DNA of 32,677 nt from Sulfuritalea sp. (GTDB taxonomy: Bacteria > Pseudomonadota > Gammaproteobacteria > Burkholderiales > Rhodocyclaceae), in assembly GCA_011526165.1 (NCBI GenBank), contig WYAY01000025.1, positions 1 through 32,677 of the forward strand, written 5' to 3'. Of the stretch, positions 1 to 10,109 are shown piece by piece. A program made the translations under genes and the position numbers. The notes under the pieces were generated by a model that saw nothing but the letters and a program-made list of their open reading frames with translations, did no database searches and was not told the origin of the DNA. Every line of letters starts with the position of its first letter. Position 1 is the stretch's first letter.

Positions 1-39
1 GCACGGCCGGGCGGAGGCCAACCCTTATCGGAGAATCTG

Positions 40-795
40 ATGTCTACGACCATGCGTCAAATGCTGGAGGCGGGTGTCCATTTCGGCCACCAGACCCGCT
101 TCTGGAACCCCAAGATGGCCCCCTTCATCTTCGGCCATCGCAACAAGATTCACATCATCAACCTTGAAAAGACCCTGGTCAAATACCAGGAGGCGATGGC
201 ATTCCTGCGCAAGATGTCGTCCAACAAGGGCACCGTGCTCTTCGTCGGCACCAAACGCCAGGCGCGCGAGATCGTGCGCGAGGAAGCCCTCCGCGCCGGC
301 GCGCCCTTCGTGGACGAACGCTGGCTGGGCGGCATGCTGACCAACTTCAAGACGGTCAAGCAGTCGATCAAGCGCCTGAAGGAGCTCGAGACGATGTCGC
401 AGGACGGCAGCTTCGAGCGCCTCGGCAAGAAGGAGGCCCTGATGCTCCAGCGCGAGATGGTCAAGCTGGAGAAGAGCATCGGCGGCATCAAGGACATGAA
501 CGGCCTGCCGGACGCGATCTTCGTCATCGACGTCGGCTATCACAAGATCGCCATCACCGAAGCCGGCAAGCTGGGCATCCCGGTGGTCGCCGTGGTCGAT
601 ACCAACCACACCCCCGAGGGCATCGCCTACGTCATTCCGGGCAATGACGATTCCAGCCGGGCCATCCGCCTCTACGCGCGCGGCGCCGCCGACGCCATCC
701 TCGAGGGCCGCAGCCAGTCCGTGCAGGATATCGTCGCGGCGGTGTCCGACGACTTCGTCGAGGTCGACGAGGGCGGCGAAGGCGAAGCGGCCTAA
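40..795 (+). CDS. rpsB: 30S ribosomal protein S2
   Basis: This is ribosomal protein S2 of the small subunit, needed for late 30S assembly and for docking S1 and mRNA. The 251-residue product opens with the family signature [22 protein letters not shown] and carries the conserved [25 protein letters not shown] and [11 protein letters not shown] segments, with [14 protein letters not shown] towards the C terminus. Length is close to the usual 240-250 residues. The ATG at 40 has a GGAGA Shine-Dalgarno at 30-34, five nt upstream. It heads the long + strand block and is followed by tsf, the classic rpsB-tsf order. Only 39 nt of leader are in the window, so the S2-binding autoregulatory leader expected from other bacteria cannot be judged. 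Confidence 0.98.
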   Translation: MSTTMRQMLEAGVHFGHQTRFWNPKMAPFIFGHRNKIHIINLEKTLVKYQEAMAFLRKMSSNKGTVLFVGTKRQAREIVREEALRAGAPFVDERWLGGMLTNFKTVKQSIKRLKELETMSQDGSFERLGKKEALMLQREMVKLEKSIGGIKDMNGLPDAIFVIDVGYHKIAITEAGKLGIPVVAVVDTNHTPEGIAYVIPGNDDSSRAIRLYARGAADAILEGRSQSVQDIVAAVSDDFVEVDEGGEGEAA

Positions 796-816
796 GCCCG
801 GAAGAAACGGAAACCC

Positions 817-839
817 GCGGGGCGGCTTGGCCGCCCCGC
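817..839 (+). promoter_or_regulatory. rpsB-tsf intercistronic hairpin
   Basis: A perfect 10-bp inverted repeat (GCGGGGCGGC / GCCGCCCCGC) with a 3-nt TTG loop lies in the 76-nt gap between rpsB and tsf. No T-run follows, so it does not look like a full intrinsic terminator. It more likely acts as an attenuator, a processing site or an mRNA-stabilising stem that sets the S2:EF-Ts ratio. A partial terminator between rpsB and tsf is known in E. coli; its presence here is inference from the stem alone. Confidence 0.6.
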
Positions 840-871
840 TGTGCATCAACAGGATGAAATCAGGAGCAAGC

Positions 872-1768
<897 letters not shown>

Positions 1769-1769
1769 G

Positions 1770-2486
1770 ATGCCCGCGCCCGCCTACAAGCGCATCCTGC
1801 TCAAGCTGTCGGGCGAGGCCCTCATGGGCAGCGACGCCTACGGCATCAACCGGGAAACGCTGGCGGGGATCGTCGCCGAGATCAAGTCGGTCGCCGACCT
1901 GGGGGTCGAGATCGGCGTGGTCATTGGCGGCGGCAACATCTTCCGCGGCCTGGCCGGCAGCGCCTCCGGCATGGATCGCGCCACGGCCGACTACATGGGC
2001 ATGCTGGCCACGGTGATGAACGCCATGGCGCTGGCCGACGCCATGCGCCAGGCCGGACTCAACGGCCGCGTGCAGTCGGCGCTCAACATCGAGCAGGTGG
2101 TCGAGCCCTACATCCGCGGCAAGGCCATCCGCTACCTGGAAGAGGGCAAGATCGTCATTTTCGCGGCCGGCACCGGCAATCCCTTCTTCACCACCGACAC
2201 GGCCGCCGCGCTGCGCGGCTCGGAGATCGGGGCCGAGATCGTGCTCAAGGCAACCAAGGTGGATGGCGTATATACCGCTGACCCGAAGAAGGACCCGAAG
2301 GCACAGCGCTACCATCGCGTCAGTTTCGACGAGGCGATCGGCAAGAACCTGCAGGTGATGGACGCGACGGCCCTGGCCCTGTGCCGAGACCAGAAGCTGC
2401 CGATCAACGTCTTCAGCATCTTCAAGTCCGGTGCCCTGAAGGCGGTCGTCCTCGGCGAGGACGAGGGCACCATGGTGCATTGTTGA
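1770..2486 (+). CDS. pyrH: UMP kinase (uridylate kinase)
   Basis: PyrH phosphorylates UMP to UDP with ATP, the committed step to pyrimidine nucleotides after orotate decarboxylation. The 238-residue protein is of the amino-acid-kinase fold: KLSGEA at residues 12-17 (phosphate binding), GGGNIFRG at 53-60, the [13 protein letters not shown] loop in the middle, and the [17 protein letters not shown] nucleotide-binding segment. Length matches the bacterial enzyme (about 240). The ATG at 1770 is 1 nt after the tsf stop and no strong Shine-Dalgarno is visible, which suggests re-initiation by ribosomes finishing tsf. The frame is open further upstream but that sequence is tsf in another frame. The order tsf-pyrH-frr is widely conserved. 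Confidence 0.98.
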   Translation: MPAPAYKRILLKLSGEALMGSDAYGINRETLAGIVAEIKSVADLGVEIGVVIGGGNIFRGLAGSASGMDRATADYMGMLATVMNAMALADAMRQAGLNGRVQSALNIEQVVEPYIRGKAIRYLEEGKIVIFAAGTGNPFFTTDTAAALRGSEIGAEIVLKATKVDGVYTADPKKDPKAQRYHRVSFDEAIGKNLQVMDATALALCRDQKLPINVFSIFKSGALKAVVLGEDEGTMVHC

Positions 2487-2498
2487 GGAGAGGTCAGA

Positions 2499-3056
2499 AT
2501 GATCCCGGAGCTCAAGAAATCGACAGAACAGAAAATGCAGAAGTCGCTCGAGGCCTTGAAGAACGACCTCGGCAAGGTGCGCACCGGCCGGGCCCACGCC
2601 GGCATCCTGGATCATGTCCAGGTGGACTATTACGGATCGATGGTGCCGATCAGCCAGGTCGCCAACGTGAACCTGATCGACGCACGCACCATCGGCGTGA
2701 CACCCTGGGAAAAGAAGATGGCGGCGGTCATCGAGAAGGCCATCCGCGACTCCGACCTCGGGCTCAATCCAGCCACGGTGGGCGACTCGGTGCGGGTGCC
2801 AATGCCGGCGCTCACCGAGGAGCGGCGCCGCGACCTCATCAAGGTGGTGCGCGGAGAAGCGGAGAACGCCCGCGTGGCGGTGCGCAACCTGCGCCGGGAT
2901 GCCAACCACGCCCTCAAGGAGGCCGTGAAGGCCAAGACCATCTCGGAGGATGAAGAGCGGCGCGCCCAGGAAGACGTGCAGAAACTGACCGACCGCACCA
3001 TCGCCGAGATCGACAAGGCGCTGGCCCAGAAGGAAAGCGACCTGATGGCCGTCTGA
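2499..3056 (+). CDS. frr: Ribosome recycling factor
   Basis: RRF splits the post-termination ribosome together with EF-G. The 185-residue product has the exact usual length and the hallmark [13 protein letters not shown] near residue 30, [27 protein letters not shown], and the long C-terminal helix [42 protein letters not shown] that belongs to the three-helix bundle. The ATG at 2499 has AGGAG at 2486-2490 with eight nt spacing; the A of that site is also the last base of the pyrH stop. It sits 12 nt after pyrH and 32 nt before uppS. Confidence 0.98.
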   Translation: MIPELKKSTEQKMQKSLEALKNDLGKVRTGRAHAGILDHVQVDYYGSMVPISQVANVNLIDARTIGVTPWEKKMAAVIEKAIRDSDLGLNPATVGDSVRVPMPALTEERRRDLIKVVRGEAENARVAVRNLRRDANHALKEAVKAKTISEDEERRAQEDVQKLTDRTIAEIDKALAQKESDLMAV

Positions 3057-3088
3057 GCGACCGGCCATCCGCGCTTCGGACAGCTGCC

Positions 3089-3898
3089 GTGGCTCTTTTC
3101 CCAAGTTCCACGCAGGACATTCCGCCGACCGGCGACGTGCCGCGCCACATCGCCATCATCATGGACGGCAACGGGCGCTGGGCCAAGAAGCGCTTCATGC
3201 CGCGGGTAGCCGGCCACAAGCGCGGCGTCGAGACGGTGCGCGAGATCATCAAGGCCTGCATCGAGCGCGGCGTCTCCTACCTGACCCTGTTCGCCTTCAG
3301 CTCGGAGAACTGGCGTCGCCCGCAGGAAGAAGTGTCCTTCCTCATGCAGCTGTTCCTGCGTGCGCTGGAAGAGGAGGTGGCCAAGCTAAATGAGAACAAT
3401 ATCCGCTTCCGCGTCATCGGCGACCTGTCCCGCTTCGATCCGCAGATCGTCGATCTGATCCGCCGAGGCGAGGCGCTCACGGTCGGTAACGCTGCGCTGA
3501 CCCTCACCGTCGCGGCCAACTACGGCGGCCGCTGGGACATCCTGCAGGCGATGGAGAAAATGCTTGCTGCTTGCCCGCAGAGGCGCAGCGGTTTCAGCGA
3601 GGCCGATCTGGCCCCGCATCTGGCGCTCAATTACGGCCCCGAGCCGGACCTGTTCATCCGCACCGGCGGAGAGCAGCGCATCAGCAATTTCCTGCTCTGG
3701 CAACTCGCCTACAGCGAACTGTATTTCACCGACACCCTGTGGCCCGAGTTCGATGCGGCCGCCCTCGATCAGGCTATCGCCTCCTATCAGCAACGCGAGC
3801 GCCGCTTCGGTCGCACCTCGGAGCAACTGCAAGCGGACAGCGGCCCGGAGCGCCTCAAGGACGGCACCCGCTCCCCGACCGCGAGCGAGAATGCTTAG
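3089..3898 (+). CDS. uppS: Di-trans,poly-cis-undecaprenyl diphosphate synthase
   Basis: UppS is a cis-prenyltransferase that condenses eight isopentenyl units onto farnesyl diphosphate to make the C55 lipid carrier for peptidoglycan and O-antigen. The 269-residue protein shows [16 protein letters not shown] with catalytic Asp26, the [11 protein letters not shown] segment, and the C-terminal [31 protein letters not shown] substrate-binding motif. A GTG at 3089 is the start: it gives the normal short N terminus before the DGNGRW motif, and no in-frame ATG precedes that motif. A weak GGACAG sits upstream. The Ser/Thr-rich tail after residue 250 is poorly conserved. Its last 8 nt overlap the start of cdsA. 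Confidence 0.96.
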   Translation: MALFPSSTQDIPPTGDVPRHIAIIMDGNGRWAKKRFMPRVAGHKRGVETVREIIKACIERGVSYLTLFAFSSENWRRPQEEVSFLMQLFLRALEEEVAKLNENNIRFRVIGDLSRFDPQIVDLIRRGEALTVGNAALTLTVAANYGGRWDILQAMEKMLAACPQRRSGFSEADLAPHLALNYGPEPDLFIRTGGEQRISNFLLWQLAYSELYFTDTLWPEFDAAALDQAIASYQQRERRFGRTSEQLQADSGPERLKDGTRSPTASENA

Positions 3899-4730
3899 AG
3901 CCCGGATCGTCACGGCACTGCTGCTACTGGCGGGCTTCCTCGTCGCGCTTTTTCTGCTGCCGTTTTCCGTCTGGCTGCTGCTCGTTTCGGGAGTTTGCGG
4001 ACTGGGGGCGTGGGAGTGGGGCGGGCTATTGAAGTTGAGTGCTGGCGGTCGGCGCGGCTATGCGCTGTTCTCGCTGGTCTTGTGCTGCGCGCTCGGCTGG
4101 CTGGCATTCGATTTCGCCAGCGGAAGCACGCGGCTGCCGGACTTGCTCCTTGCGGCATACCTGCTGGCCGGCGCGTTCTGGCTGCTCGTCGTGCCGCTCT
4201 GGCTGAAGACAAAGTGGCCCATTCAGGCCGGGCTGCGGGGAGGGCTCGCCGGCCTCGTGATCCTCTTGCCGGCCTGTCTGGCCATGATGCAGTTGCGGGC
4301 CTTTGCCCCGCTGTTCCTGCTGGCGGTCATGGCGGCCGTGTGGATGGCCGATATTTCCGCCTATGCCTGCGGGCGCGCTTTCGGCCGCCGCAAACTGGCG
4401 CCGGCCATCAGTCCCGGCAAGACCTGGGAGGGAGCGGCCGGTGCCCTCGGCGGTGTGCTGCTGTATGGCAGTGCGGTTACGGCGGCAGTTGGTCGCATGC
4501 CAGACGGAACCGGCGCCTGGGTGGGATTCGGTTTGGCGCTGGCCTTGCTGACGGTCGTCAGCATCTACGGCGACCTGTTCGAGTCCCTCGCCAAGCGCCA
4601 GGCTGGCGTAAAGGACAGCGGCACAACCTTGCCCGGTCATGGCGGGGTGCTCGACCGCATCGACAGCCTGACATCCACCCTCCCGCTTGTCGGGCTGGCG
4701 GTATTGCTCTGGGAAGGGCGGCTGTTATGA
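3891..4730 (+). CDS. cdsA: Phosphatidate cytidylyltransferase (CDP-DAG synthase)
   Basis: CdsA is an inner-membrane enzyme making CDP-diacylglycerol from CTP and phosphatidic acid, the branch point for all phospholipids. The 279-residue product is strongly hydrophobic with about eight membrane segments, starting with [25 protein letters not shown]. The family signature is near the C terminus: [20 protein letters not shown] followed by GVLDRIDSL, with the metal-binding Lys-Asp and the DRxD pair intact. The ATG at 3891 overlaps the end of uppS by 8 nt and has GAGCGAGA just upstream; the longer open frame upstream reads through uppS in another frame. It overlaps dxr by ATGA. Confidence 0.96.
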   Translation: MLRARIVTALLLLAGFLVALFLLPFSVWLLLVSGVCGLGAWEWGGLLKLSAGGRRGYALFSLVLCCALGWLAFDFASGSTRLPDLLLAAYLLAGAFWLLVVPLWLKTKWPIQAGLRGGLAGLVILLPACLAMMQLRAFAPLFLLAVMAAVWMADISAYACGRAFGRRKLAPAISPGKTWEGAAGALGGVLLYGSAVTAAVGRMPDGTGAWVGFGLALALLTVVSIYGDLFESLAKRQAGVKDSGTTLPGHGGVLDRIDSLTSTLPLVGLAVLLWEGRLL

Positions 4731-5926
4731 CCGCGCGCAGACAAAGGCTGGTCGTCCTGGGAGCAACCGGCTCGATCGGCGTCAATACGCTCGATGTGGT
4801 GGCACGCCACCCGGACCGTTTCGAGGTGCTGGCCTTGTCGGCCCAGAACCGGGTCGAACGCCTCGCCGATCAGTGCGCCCGGTTCAAGCCACGATTTGCG
4901 GTAGTTGGGTCGGATGCCGCAGCCGATCAACTGGGGAAACTGTTGCGCCAGTCAGGCTGTGAAACGACCGTGCTGGCAGGGGCGGAGGCGCTCGAAAGGA
5001 TTTCCAGCCTGGCCGAGGCGGACGCCGTGATGGCGGCAATCGTCGGCGCAGCCGGCTTGCGGCCCACCCTGGCCGCTGTCCGGGCGGGCAAGAAAGTCCT
5101 CCTTGCCAACAAGGAAGCCTTGGTCATGGCCGGCCCGGTGTTCATGAAGGAAGTCCAAAAAAACGATGCCATCTTGCTGCCGATAGATAGCGAACATAAT
5201 GCTATATATCAGTCACTTCCAAAGAATTATTCAGGCGATTTATCAAGTAATGGGGTACGTCGGATCCTGCTCACGGCTTCGGGCGGCCCGTTCCGACAGA
5301 CCCCCGCGTCAGACCTTGCCCACGTAACGCCCGAACAGGCTTGTGCACATCCGAACTGGGTGATGGGTCGGAAGATCTCGGTCGATTCGGCCACCATGAT
5401 GAACAAGGGACTGGAAGTCATCGAGGCGCACTGGCTGTTCAACGTGCCGCCGGAGCGCATCGAGGTGGTGATCCACCCCCAGAGCGTCATCCATTCCATG
5501 GTTGAATACGCCGACGGCTCGGTGATTGCGCAACTCGGCAACCCGGACATGCGCACGCCGATTGCCTATGCCCTGGCCTATCCTGAACGCATCGATGCCG
5601 GCGTCACGCCGCTCGACCTCTGCCGCATCGGCAGCCTGAACTTCGAACGCCCGGATTTCGAACGCTTCCCCTGTCTGCGCCTGGCCTATGAGGCGCTGGC
5701 GCAAGGCGGGAGTGCCCCCGCCGTTCTGAATGCGGCAAACGAAATCGCGGTCGAAGCCTTCCTGGACCGCAAATTGGCCTTCGACCGAATTCCCTCCATC
5801 ATCGAACAGACCCTGCGAAACGCCCCCTGGGCTGAGGTGTGCAACCTGGACGACGTCATGGCAGCGGATGCGGCGGCGCGCAAAACCGCCCGGGAAGTCG
5901 TCGATGCCCGGGTGCGGCCGGCATGA
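4727..5926 (+). CDS. dxr: 1-deoxy-D-xylulose 5-phosphate reductoisomerase
   Basis: DXR converts DXP to 2-C-methyl-D-erythritol 4-phosphate with NADPH, the first committed step of the MEP isoprenoid pathway that also feeds UppS upstream. The 399-residue protein has the NADPH-binding GATGSIG at 12-18, [11 protein letters not shown], the metal and substrate motif [21 protein letters not shown], and [31 protein letters not shown]. Length equals the E. coli enzyme within one residue. The ATG at 4727 overlaps the cdsA stop (ATGA), and the stop overlaps rseP in the same way. A markedly AT-rich patch with two ATA isoleucine codons (about 5157-5260) spans the [13 protein letters not shown] motif, unlike the rest of the gene. 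Confidence 0.98.
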   Translation: MTARRQRLVVLGATGSIGVNTLDVVARHPDRFEVLALSAQNRVERLADQCARFKPRFAVVGSDAAADQLGKLLRQSGCETTVLAGAEALERISSLAEADAVMAAIVGAAGLRPTLAAVRAGKKVLLANKEALVMAGPVFMKEVQKNDAILLPIDSEHNAIYQSLPKNYSGDLSSNGVRRILLTASGGPFRQTPASDLAHVTPEQACAHPNWVMGRKISVDSATMMNKGLEVIEAHWLFNVPPERIEVVIHPQSVIHSMVEYADGSVIAQLGNPDMRTPIAYALAYPERIDAGVTPLDLCRIGSLNFERPDFERFPCLRLAYEALAQGGSAPAVLNAANEIAVEAFLDRKLAFDRIPSIIEQTLRNAPWAEVCNLDDVMAADAAARKTAREVVDARVRPA

Positions 5927-7290
5927 ACAATTTTCTCTTCTATCTCGGCGCATTTGCCCTGGCCTTGGGTCTGCTGATCGTCGTGCATGAGGCCGGGCAT
6001 TTCCTGCTGGCCCGCTGGTGCGGCGTCAAGGTGCTGAGATTTTCCGTCGGCTTCGGCAAGCCCATCCTGTCGCGCCGCTTCGGAACGGACCGGACCGAAC
6101 TGGCGCTGGCCGCCTTCCCCCTTGGCGGCTACGTGAAGATGCTGGACGAGCGGGAAGGGGAGGTCGAAGCGTCGGAACTGCCGCGCGCCTTCAACCGGCA
6201 GCCGGTCTGGAAGCGTTTCCTCATCGTGCTGGCCGGCCCGACGGCCAACTTCCTGCTGGCGATCTTCATGTACTGGGCCTTGTTCGTGCATGGCACCGAG
6301 GAGCCCAGGCCCCTGCTGGGCGCACCTGTCGCAGAATCGCTGGCGGCCCGGGCCGGTTTCCAGGAAGGCGAACTGGTACGCAGCATCGACGGGCAGCCGA
6401 TCCTTTCCTGGCAGGAGCTACGCTGGCAACTGCTGCAACTCGCCATGACAAAAGCCAGCGTGACGCTGGAAGTCATCAACAAACGTCAGGAAATCGACTT
6501 CCGCAAGCTGGACCTGTCGTCGCTCGACAAGACGAACCTCGAAGACGACATCCTGCAGCAAATGGGATTCCGTTTTTACAGGCCGCAGCTGCCGCCGGTC
6601 ATAGGCAAGGTTGCGGCCGGCGGCGCCGCCGAGCGGGCCGGCATCCGCGAGGGCGACAGGATTCTTGCCATCGACGACGAGCCGGTGACTGCCTGGTCGC
6701 AAGTGGCGGCGATCATTCGCGAGGCGCCCGGGCACCACATCCGCATCGAACTGGATCGCCACGGGGAAAGCCTCAGCCTCGGCGTCACGCCGGCGGAGGC
6801 CGACGACCGCGGCAAGCGGGTCGGCCGCATCGGCATCGGCGTGCGGGAAGGGGAGATCGACCGCGCAGCCCTGATGACCACCGTCAGGTACGGCCTGCTC
6901 GAATCCTTCGGCAAGGCCGTCCAACAGACCTGGGAAACCTCCGTGTTCAGCCTGAAGATGTTGGGCAGGATGGTGCTCGGGGAGGTGTCCTGGAAGAACC
7001 TGAGCGGACCTGTCACGATCGCCGACTACGCGGGACAATCGGCCAGGCTGGGGCTGGCGTATTACGTCAAATTCCTGGCCCTGATCAGCATCAGCCTCGG
7101 CGTCCTCAATCTGTTGCCCATCCCCTTATTAGATGGCGGACACTTGATGTATTATATTGTCGAGATAATCAAGGGCGGCCCGGTTTCAGAACGCGTGATG
7201 GAAATAGGTCAGCAGATCGGCTTGGCGCTGCTGGCAATGCTGATGGCTTTCGCCTTTTATAACGATATCAACCGCCTTGTTTCCGGCTGA
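5923..7290 (+). CDS. rseP: Regulator of sigma-E protease RseP (site-2 zinc protease)
   Basis: RseP is an inner-membrane zinc metalloprotease that cuts anti-sigma factors such as RseA within the membrane and clears remnant signal peptides. The 455-residue protein starts with a membrane helix holding the HEAGH zinc motif at residues 22-26, followed by [15 protein letters not shown]. Two PDZ domains follow in the periplasmic part: one around [23 protein letters not shown] and a second around [25 protein letters not shown]. The C terminus has the third zinc-ligand motif [11 protein letters not shown] and a last membrane helix. The ATG overlaps the dxr stop (ATGA). bamA follows after 6 nt, the usual partner in envelope stress control. 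Confidence 0.97.
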   Translation: MNNFLFYLGAFALALGLLIVVHEAGHFLLARWCGVKVLRFSVGFGKPILSRRFGTDRTELALAAFPLGGYVKMLDEREGEVEASELPRAFNRQPVWKRFLIVLAGPTANFLLAIFMYWALFVHGTEEPRPLLGAPVAESLAARAGFQEGELVRSIDGQPILSWQELRWQLLQLAMTKASVTLEVINKRQEIDFRKLDLSSLDKTNLEDDILQQMGFRFYRPQLPPVIGKVAAGGAAERAGIREGDRILAIDDEPVTAWSQVAAIIREAPGHHIRIELDRHGESLSLGVTPAEADDRGKRVGRIGIGVREGEIDRAALMTTVRYGLLESFGKAVQQTWETSVFSLKMLGRMVLGEVSWKNLSGPVTIADYAGQSARLGLAYYVKFLALISISLGVLNLLPIPLLDGGHLMYYIVEIIKGGPVSERVMEIGQQIGLALLAMLMAFAFYNDINRLVSG

Positions 7291-7296
7291 CTCAAT

Positions 7297-9582
7297 GTGA
7301 AAAAGAAAATTCTTCCGGGCCTGCTGGCGGCGCTGTTCTCCTTCTCCGTGCTTGCCTTCGATCCCTTCGTGGTGAAGGACATCCGTGTCGAGGGCATCCA
7401 GCGCACCGAGGCGGGCACGGTGTTCAGCTACCTGCCGGTCAAGGTTGGCGAAACCATGACCGACGAGAAGGCCGCGCAGGCCATCAAGGCTCTGTTTGCG
7501 ACGGGCTTTTTCAAGGATGTCCGCATCGAGGTCGAACGAGACGTGGTGGTGATCGTCGTCGAGGAGCGGCCGGCGATTGCCTCGGTCGATTTCGTCGGCA
7601 TCAAGGAATTCGACAAGGATGCACTGAAAAAAGGGCTGAAGGAGATCGGCCTGGCCGAGTCGCGCATTTTCGACCGTTCGATGCTCGAGCGCGCTGAGCA
7701 GGAATTGAAGCGCCAGTATCTCTCCAAGGGGCGCTACGCGGTCAACATCACCACCACCGTAACGCCACTGGAGCGGAACCGGGTTGGCATCAACTTCGCG
7801 GTCGACGAAGGTGAGGTGGCCAAGATCCGGCAGATCAACATCGTCGGCGCCCAGGCCTTCAAGGAGAAGGACCTGCTGGATGTATTCGCGCTGCGCACGC
7901 CCAACTGGATCAGCTGGTACACGAAAAGCGATCAGTATTCCAAGCAGAAGCTGTCGGCCGACCTGGAAGCGCTGAAGTCCTATTATCACGACCGCGGCTA
8001 TATCGAATTCGACGTCGAGTCGACCCAGGTTTCCATCAGTCCGGACAAGAAGGACATCTACATCACCATCAACGTCAAAGAGGGAGAAAAATACACGATC
8101 TCCTCGGTCAAGCTGGCCGGAGAGCTGACCCTCCCCGAAGACGAACTGCGCAAGCTGGTGAAGATCAAGCCAGGTGAAGTGTTTTCACGGGAGAAACTGA
8201 CCGATACGACGAAGCAGATCAACGAGAAACTGGGCAACGAAGGTTTCGCCTTCGCCAACGTGAACGCCGCGCCGGAGATCGACAAGGACAAAAAGCAGGT
8301 CGCTTTTACCATCTTCATCGATCCGGGCCGGCGGGTATATGTCCGTCGTATCAACGTTACCGGCAACAACCGCACGCGCGATGAGGTGATCCGCCGCGAA
8401 GCCCGGCAGATGGAAGGCGCCTGGTACGACGGCGAGAAGATCAACAAGACGCGCACTCGCGTAGACAAGTTGGGCTATTTCGACGAGGTGAACGTTGAAA
8501 CGCCAGCGGTGCCAGGCACCACCGACCAGGTCGACGTCAACCTGAACGTAAAGGAAAAACCGACCGGCAACATCATGCTCGGCGCCGGCTTCTCGAGTTC
8601 CGAGAAGTTCGTCGTGTCGGGTTCGGTCTCCCAGAACAATATCTTCGGCAGCGGCAAGCATCTCTCGGTGAATGTCAATTCCGGCAAGGTCAACAAGACC
8701 TATTCGATGTCTTATACCGATCCCTATCACACCGTGGATGGGGTGAGCAGGGGCTTCGACATCTACCGTCGTGACACCGATCCGAGTTCGACTGCCATAG
8801 CGAATTACAAGACGTCCTCTCTGGGTGCCGGCATCCGCTATGGCTTTCCCATCGCCGAAGACAATTCCATCGGTGTCGGATTGTCATTCGATTCGACCAA
8901 GGTCAAGACCTACGCCAACAGTCCGCAGCGTTACAAGGATTTCGTGAACCAGTTCGGTTCCACAAACACCACCTTGCTGCTGAATACCACCTGGGCCAAC
9001 GACCAGCGCGACAGCCTGATCTACACCACGAAGGGAACAGTGCAGCGCGCCTATGGCGAGATCGGACTGCCGGGTGGCGACCTCAAGTTCTACAAGCTGA
9101 ACTACCAGCACCAGAAGTTCTTTCCGCTTACCAAGGACATCACGCTCATGCTGAACGGCGAGTTCGGATTGGGCGACGGCTACGGTGGCGAACCCCTGCC
9201 GTTCTTCCGCCATTTCTACGCCGGCGGCATCGGCTCGGTGCGCGGTTTCAAGTCCGGCTCGCTGGGCCCGCATGATCTCTATCCCAACGACGACGACGCA
9301 CTTGGCGGCAACAAGCGGCTGGTCGCCAATGCCGAATTCCTCATGCCCATACCAGGTATCGGCCTCGACAAATCCTTCCGTTTCGGCGGCTTCATCGACA
9401 CCGGCTACGTCTGGGCCACCAGCCAGAAAATGCGCTTGTCGGATTTGCGGTACAGTATCGGCGTGTCGGTTGCCTGGTCTTCCCCCTTCGGGCCGCTCAA
9501 GTTCAGCATCGCACAGCCGCTCAACAAAAAGTCGGGAGACAAGATCGAGCGCTTCCAGTTCCAGATGGGAACGTCGTTCTGA
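7297..9582 (+). CDS. bamA: Outer membrane protein assembly factor BamA
   Basis: BamA is the essential barrel that folds and inserts outer-membrane proteins. The 761-residue product has a signal peptide (MKKKILPGLLAALFSFSVLA), then five POTRA domains up to about residue 420 (the first beginning FVVKDIRVEGIQRTEAGTVFSYLPVKVG), then a 16-strand type barrel. The barrel carries the conserved loop-6 RGF motif (GGIGSVRGFKSGSLGP) and ends in a C-terminal phenylalanine (FQFQMGTSF), the beta signal. The start is a GTG at 7297: the only nearby ATG, at 7295, is out of frame and is followed at once by TGA. No clear Shine-Dalgarno is present, so coupling to rseP, 6 nt upstream, is likely. Confidence 0.97.
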   Translation: MKKKILPGLLAALFSFSVLAFDPFVVKDIRVEGIQRTEAGTVFSYLPVKVGETMTDEKAAQAIKALFATGFFKDVRIEVERDVVVIVVEERPAIASVDFVGIKEFDKDALKKGLKEIGLAESRIFDRSMLERAEQELKRQYLSKGRYAVNITTTVTPLERNRVGINFAVDEGEVAKIRQINIVGAQAFKEKDLLDVFALRTPNWISWYTKSDQYSKQKLSADLEALKSYYHDRGYIEFDVESTQVSISPDKKDIYITINVKEGEKYTISSVKLAGELTLPEDELRKLVKIKPGEVFSREKLTDTTKQINEKLGNEGFAFANVNAAPEIDKDKKQVAFTIFIDPGRRVYVRRINVTGNNRTRDEVIRREARQMEGAWYDGEKINKTRTRVDKLGYFDEVNVETPAVPGTTDQVDVNLNVKEKPTGNIMLGAGFSSSEKFVVSGSVSQNNIFGSGKHLSVNVNSGKVNKTYSMSYTDPYHTVDGVSRGFDIYRRDTDPSSTAIANYKTSSLGAGIRYGFPIAEDNSIGVGLSFDSTKVKTYANSPQRYKDFVNQFGSTNTTLLLNTTWANDQRDSLIYTTKGTVQRAYGEIGLPGGDLKFYKLNYQHQKFFPLTKDITLMLNGEFGLGDGYGGEPLPFFRHFYAGGIGSVRGFKSGSLGPHDLYPNDDDALGGNKRLVANAEFLMPIPGIGLDKSFRFGGFIDTGYVWATSQKMRLSDLRYSIGVSVAWSSPFGPLKFSIAQPLNKKSGDKIERFQFQMGTSF

Positions 9583-9605
9583 GATTGCCTTATTGCAGGA
9601 GAGTT

Positions 9606-10100
9606 ATGTTGAGAAAAATTGCCATTCTTATCACCGCGAGCCTGCTTGCCCTGCCGGCGGCCGCCGAGACCAAAATCGGCTTCGTGAATACCGAGAAGAT
9701 ATTCCGCGAGGCGGCGCCCGCCGTGCGCGCGCAGAAGAAGATCGAGAAGGAGTTCGAGAAGCGCGACCAGGACATGCAGCGGCTGGCCAAGCAACTGCAA
9801 TCCATGCAGGAAGGCCTGGAGAAGAACGCGGTCACCATGTCGGAGAGCGAAAAGCGCAACAAGGAGCGCGAGTTCAACGATCTGAACCGCGAATTCCAGC
9901 GCAAGCAGCGCGAGTTCCGCGAAGATCTCAACCAGCGCCGCAACGAGGAACTGGCAGCCGTGCTCGAGCGCGCCAACAAGACCATCAAGGCAATCGCCGA
10001 AGCGGAGAAGTTCGACGTGATCCTGCAGGAGGCGGTCTATGCCGCGCCGCGCATCGACATCACCGACAAGGTCATCAAGGCCCTCTCGGACGGCAAGTAA
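9606..10100 (+). CDS. skp: Periplasmic chaperone Skp/OmpH family
   Basis: Skp is a trimeric, jellyfish-shaped periplasmic holdase that carries unfolded outer-membrane proteins to BamA. The 164-residue protein has a signal peptide (MLRKIAILITASLLALPAAAE), the short beta body segment KIGFVNTEKIFREAAP, a long charged coiled coil from about residue 40 to 125 that forms the tentacles, and a return strand KFDVILQEAVYAAPRIDITDKVI. The ATG at 9606 is preferred because AGGAG lies at 9597-9601 and the signal peptide then begins correctly; a TTG at 9585 would add seven residues. It follows bamA by 23 nt and precedes lpxD by 9 nt. Confidence 0.95.
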   Translation: MLRKIAILITASLLALPAAAETKIGFVNTEKIFREAAPAVRAQKKIEKEFEKRDQDMQRLAKQLQSMQEGLEKNAVTMSESEKRNKEREFNDLNREFQRKQREFREDLNQRRNEELAAVLERANKTIKAIAEAEKFDVILQEAVYAAPRIDITDKVIKALSDGK

Positions 10101-10109
10101 AGCACATGC

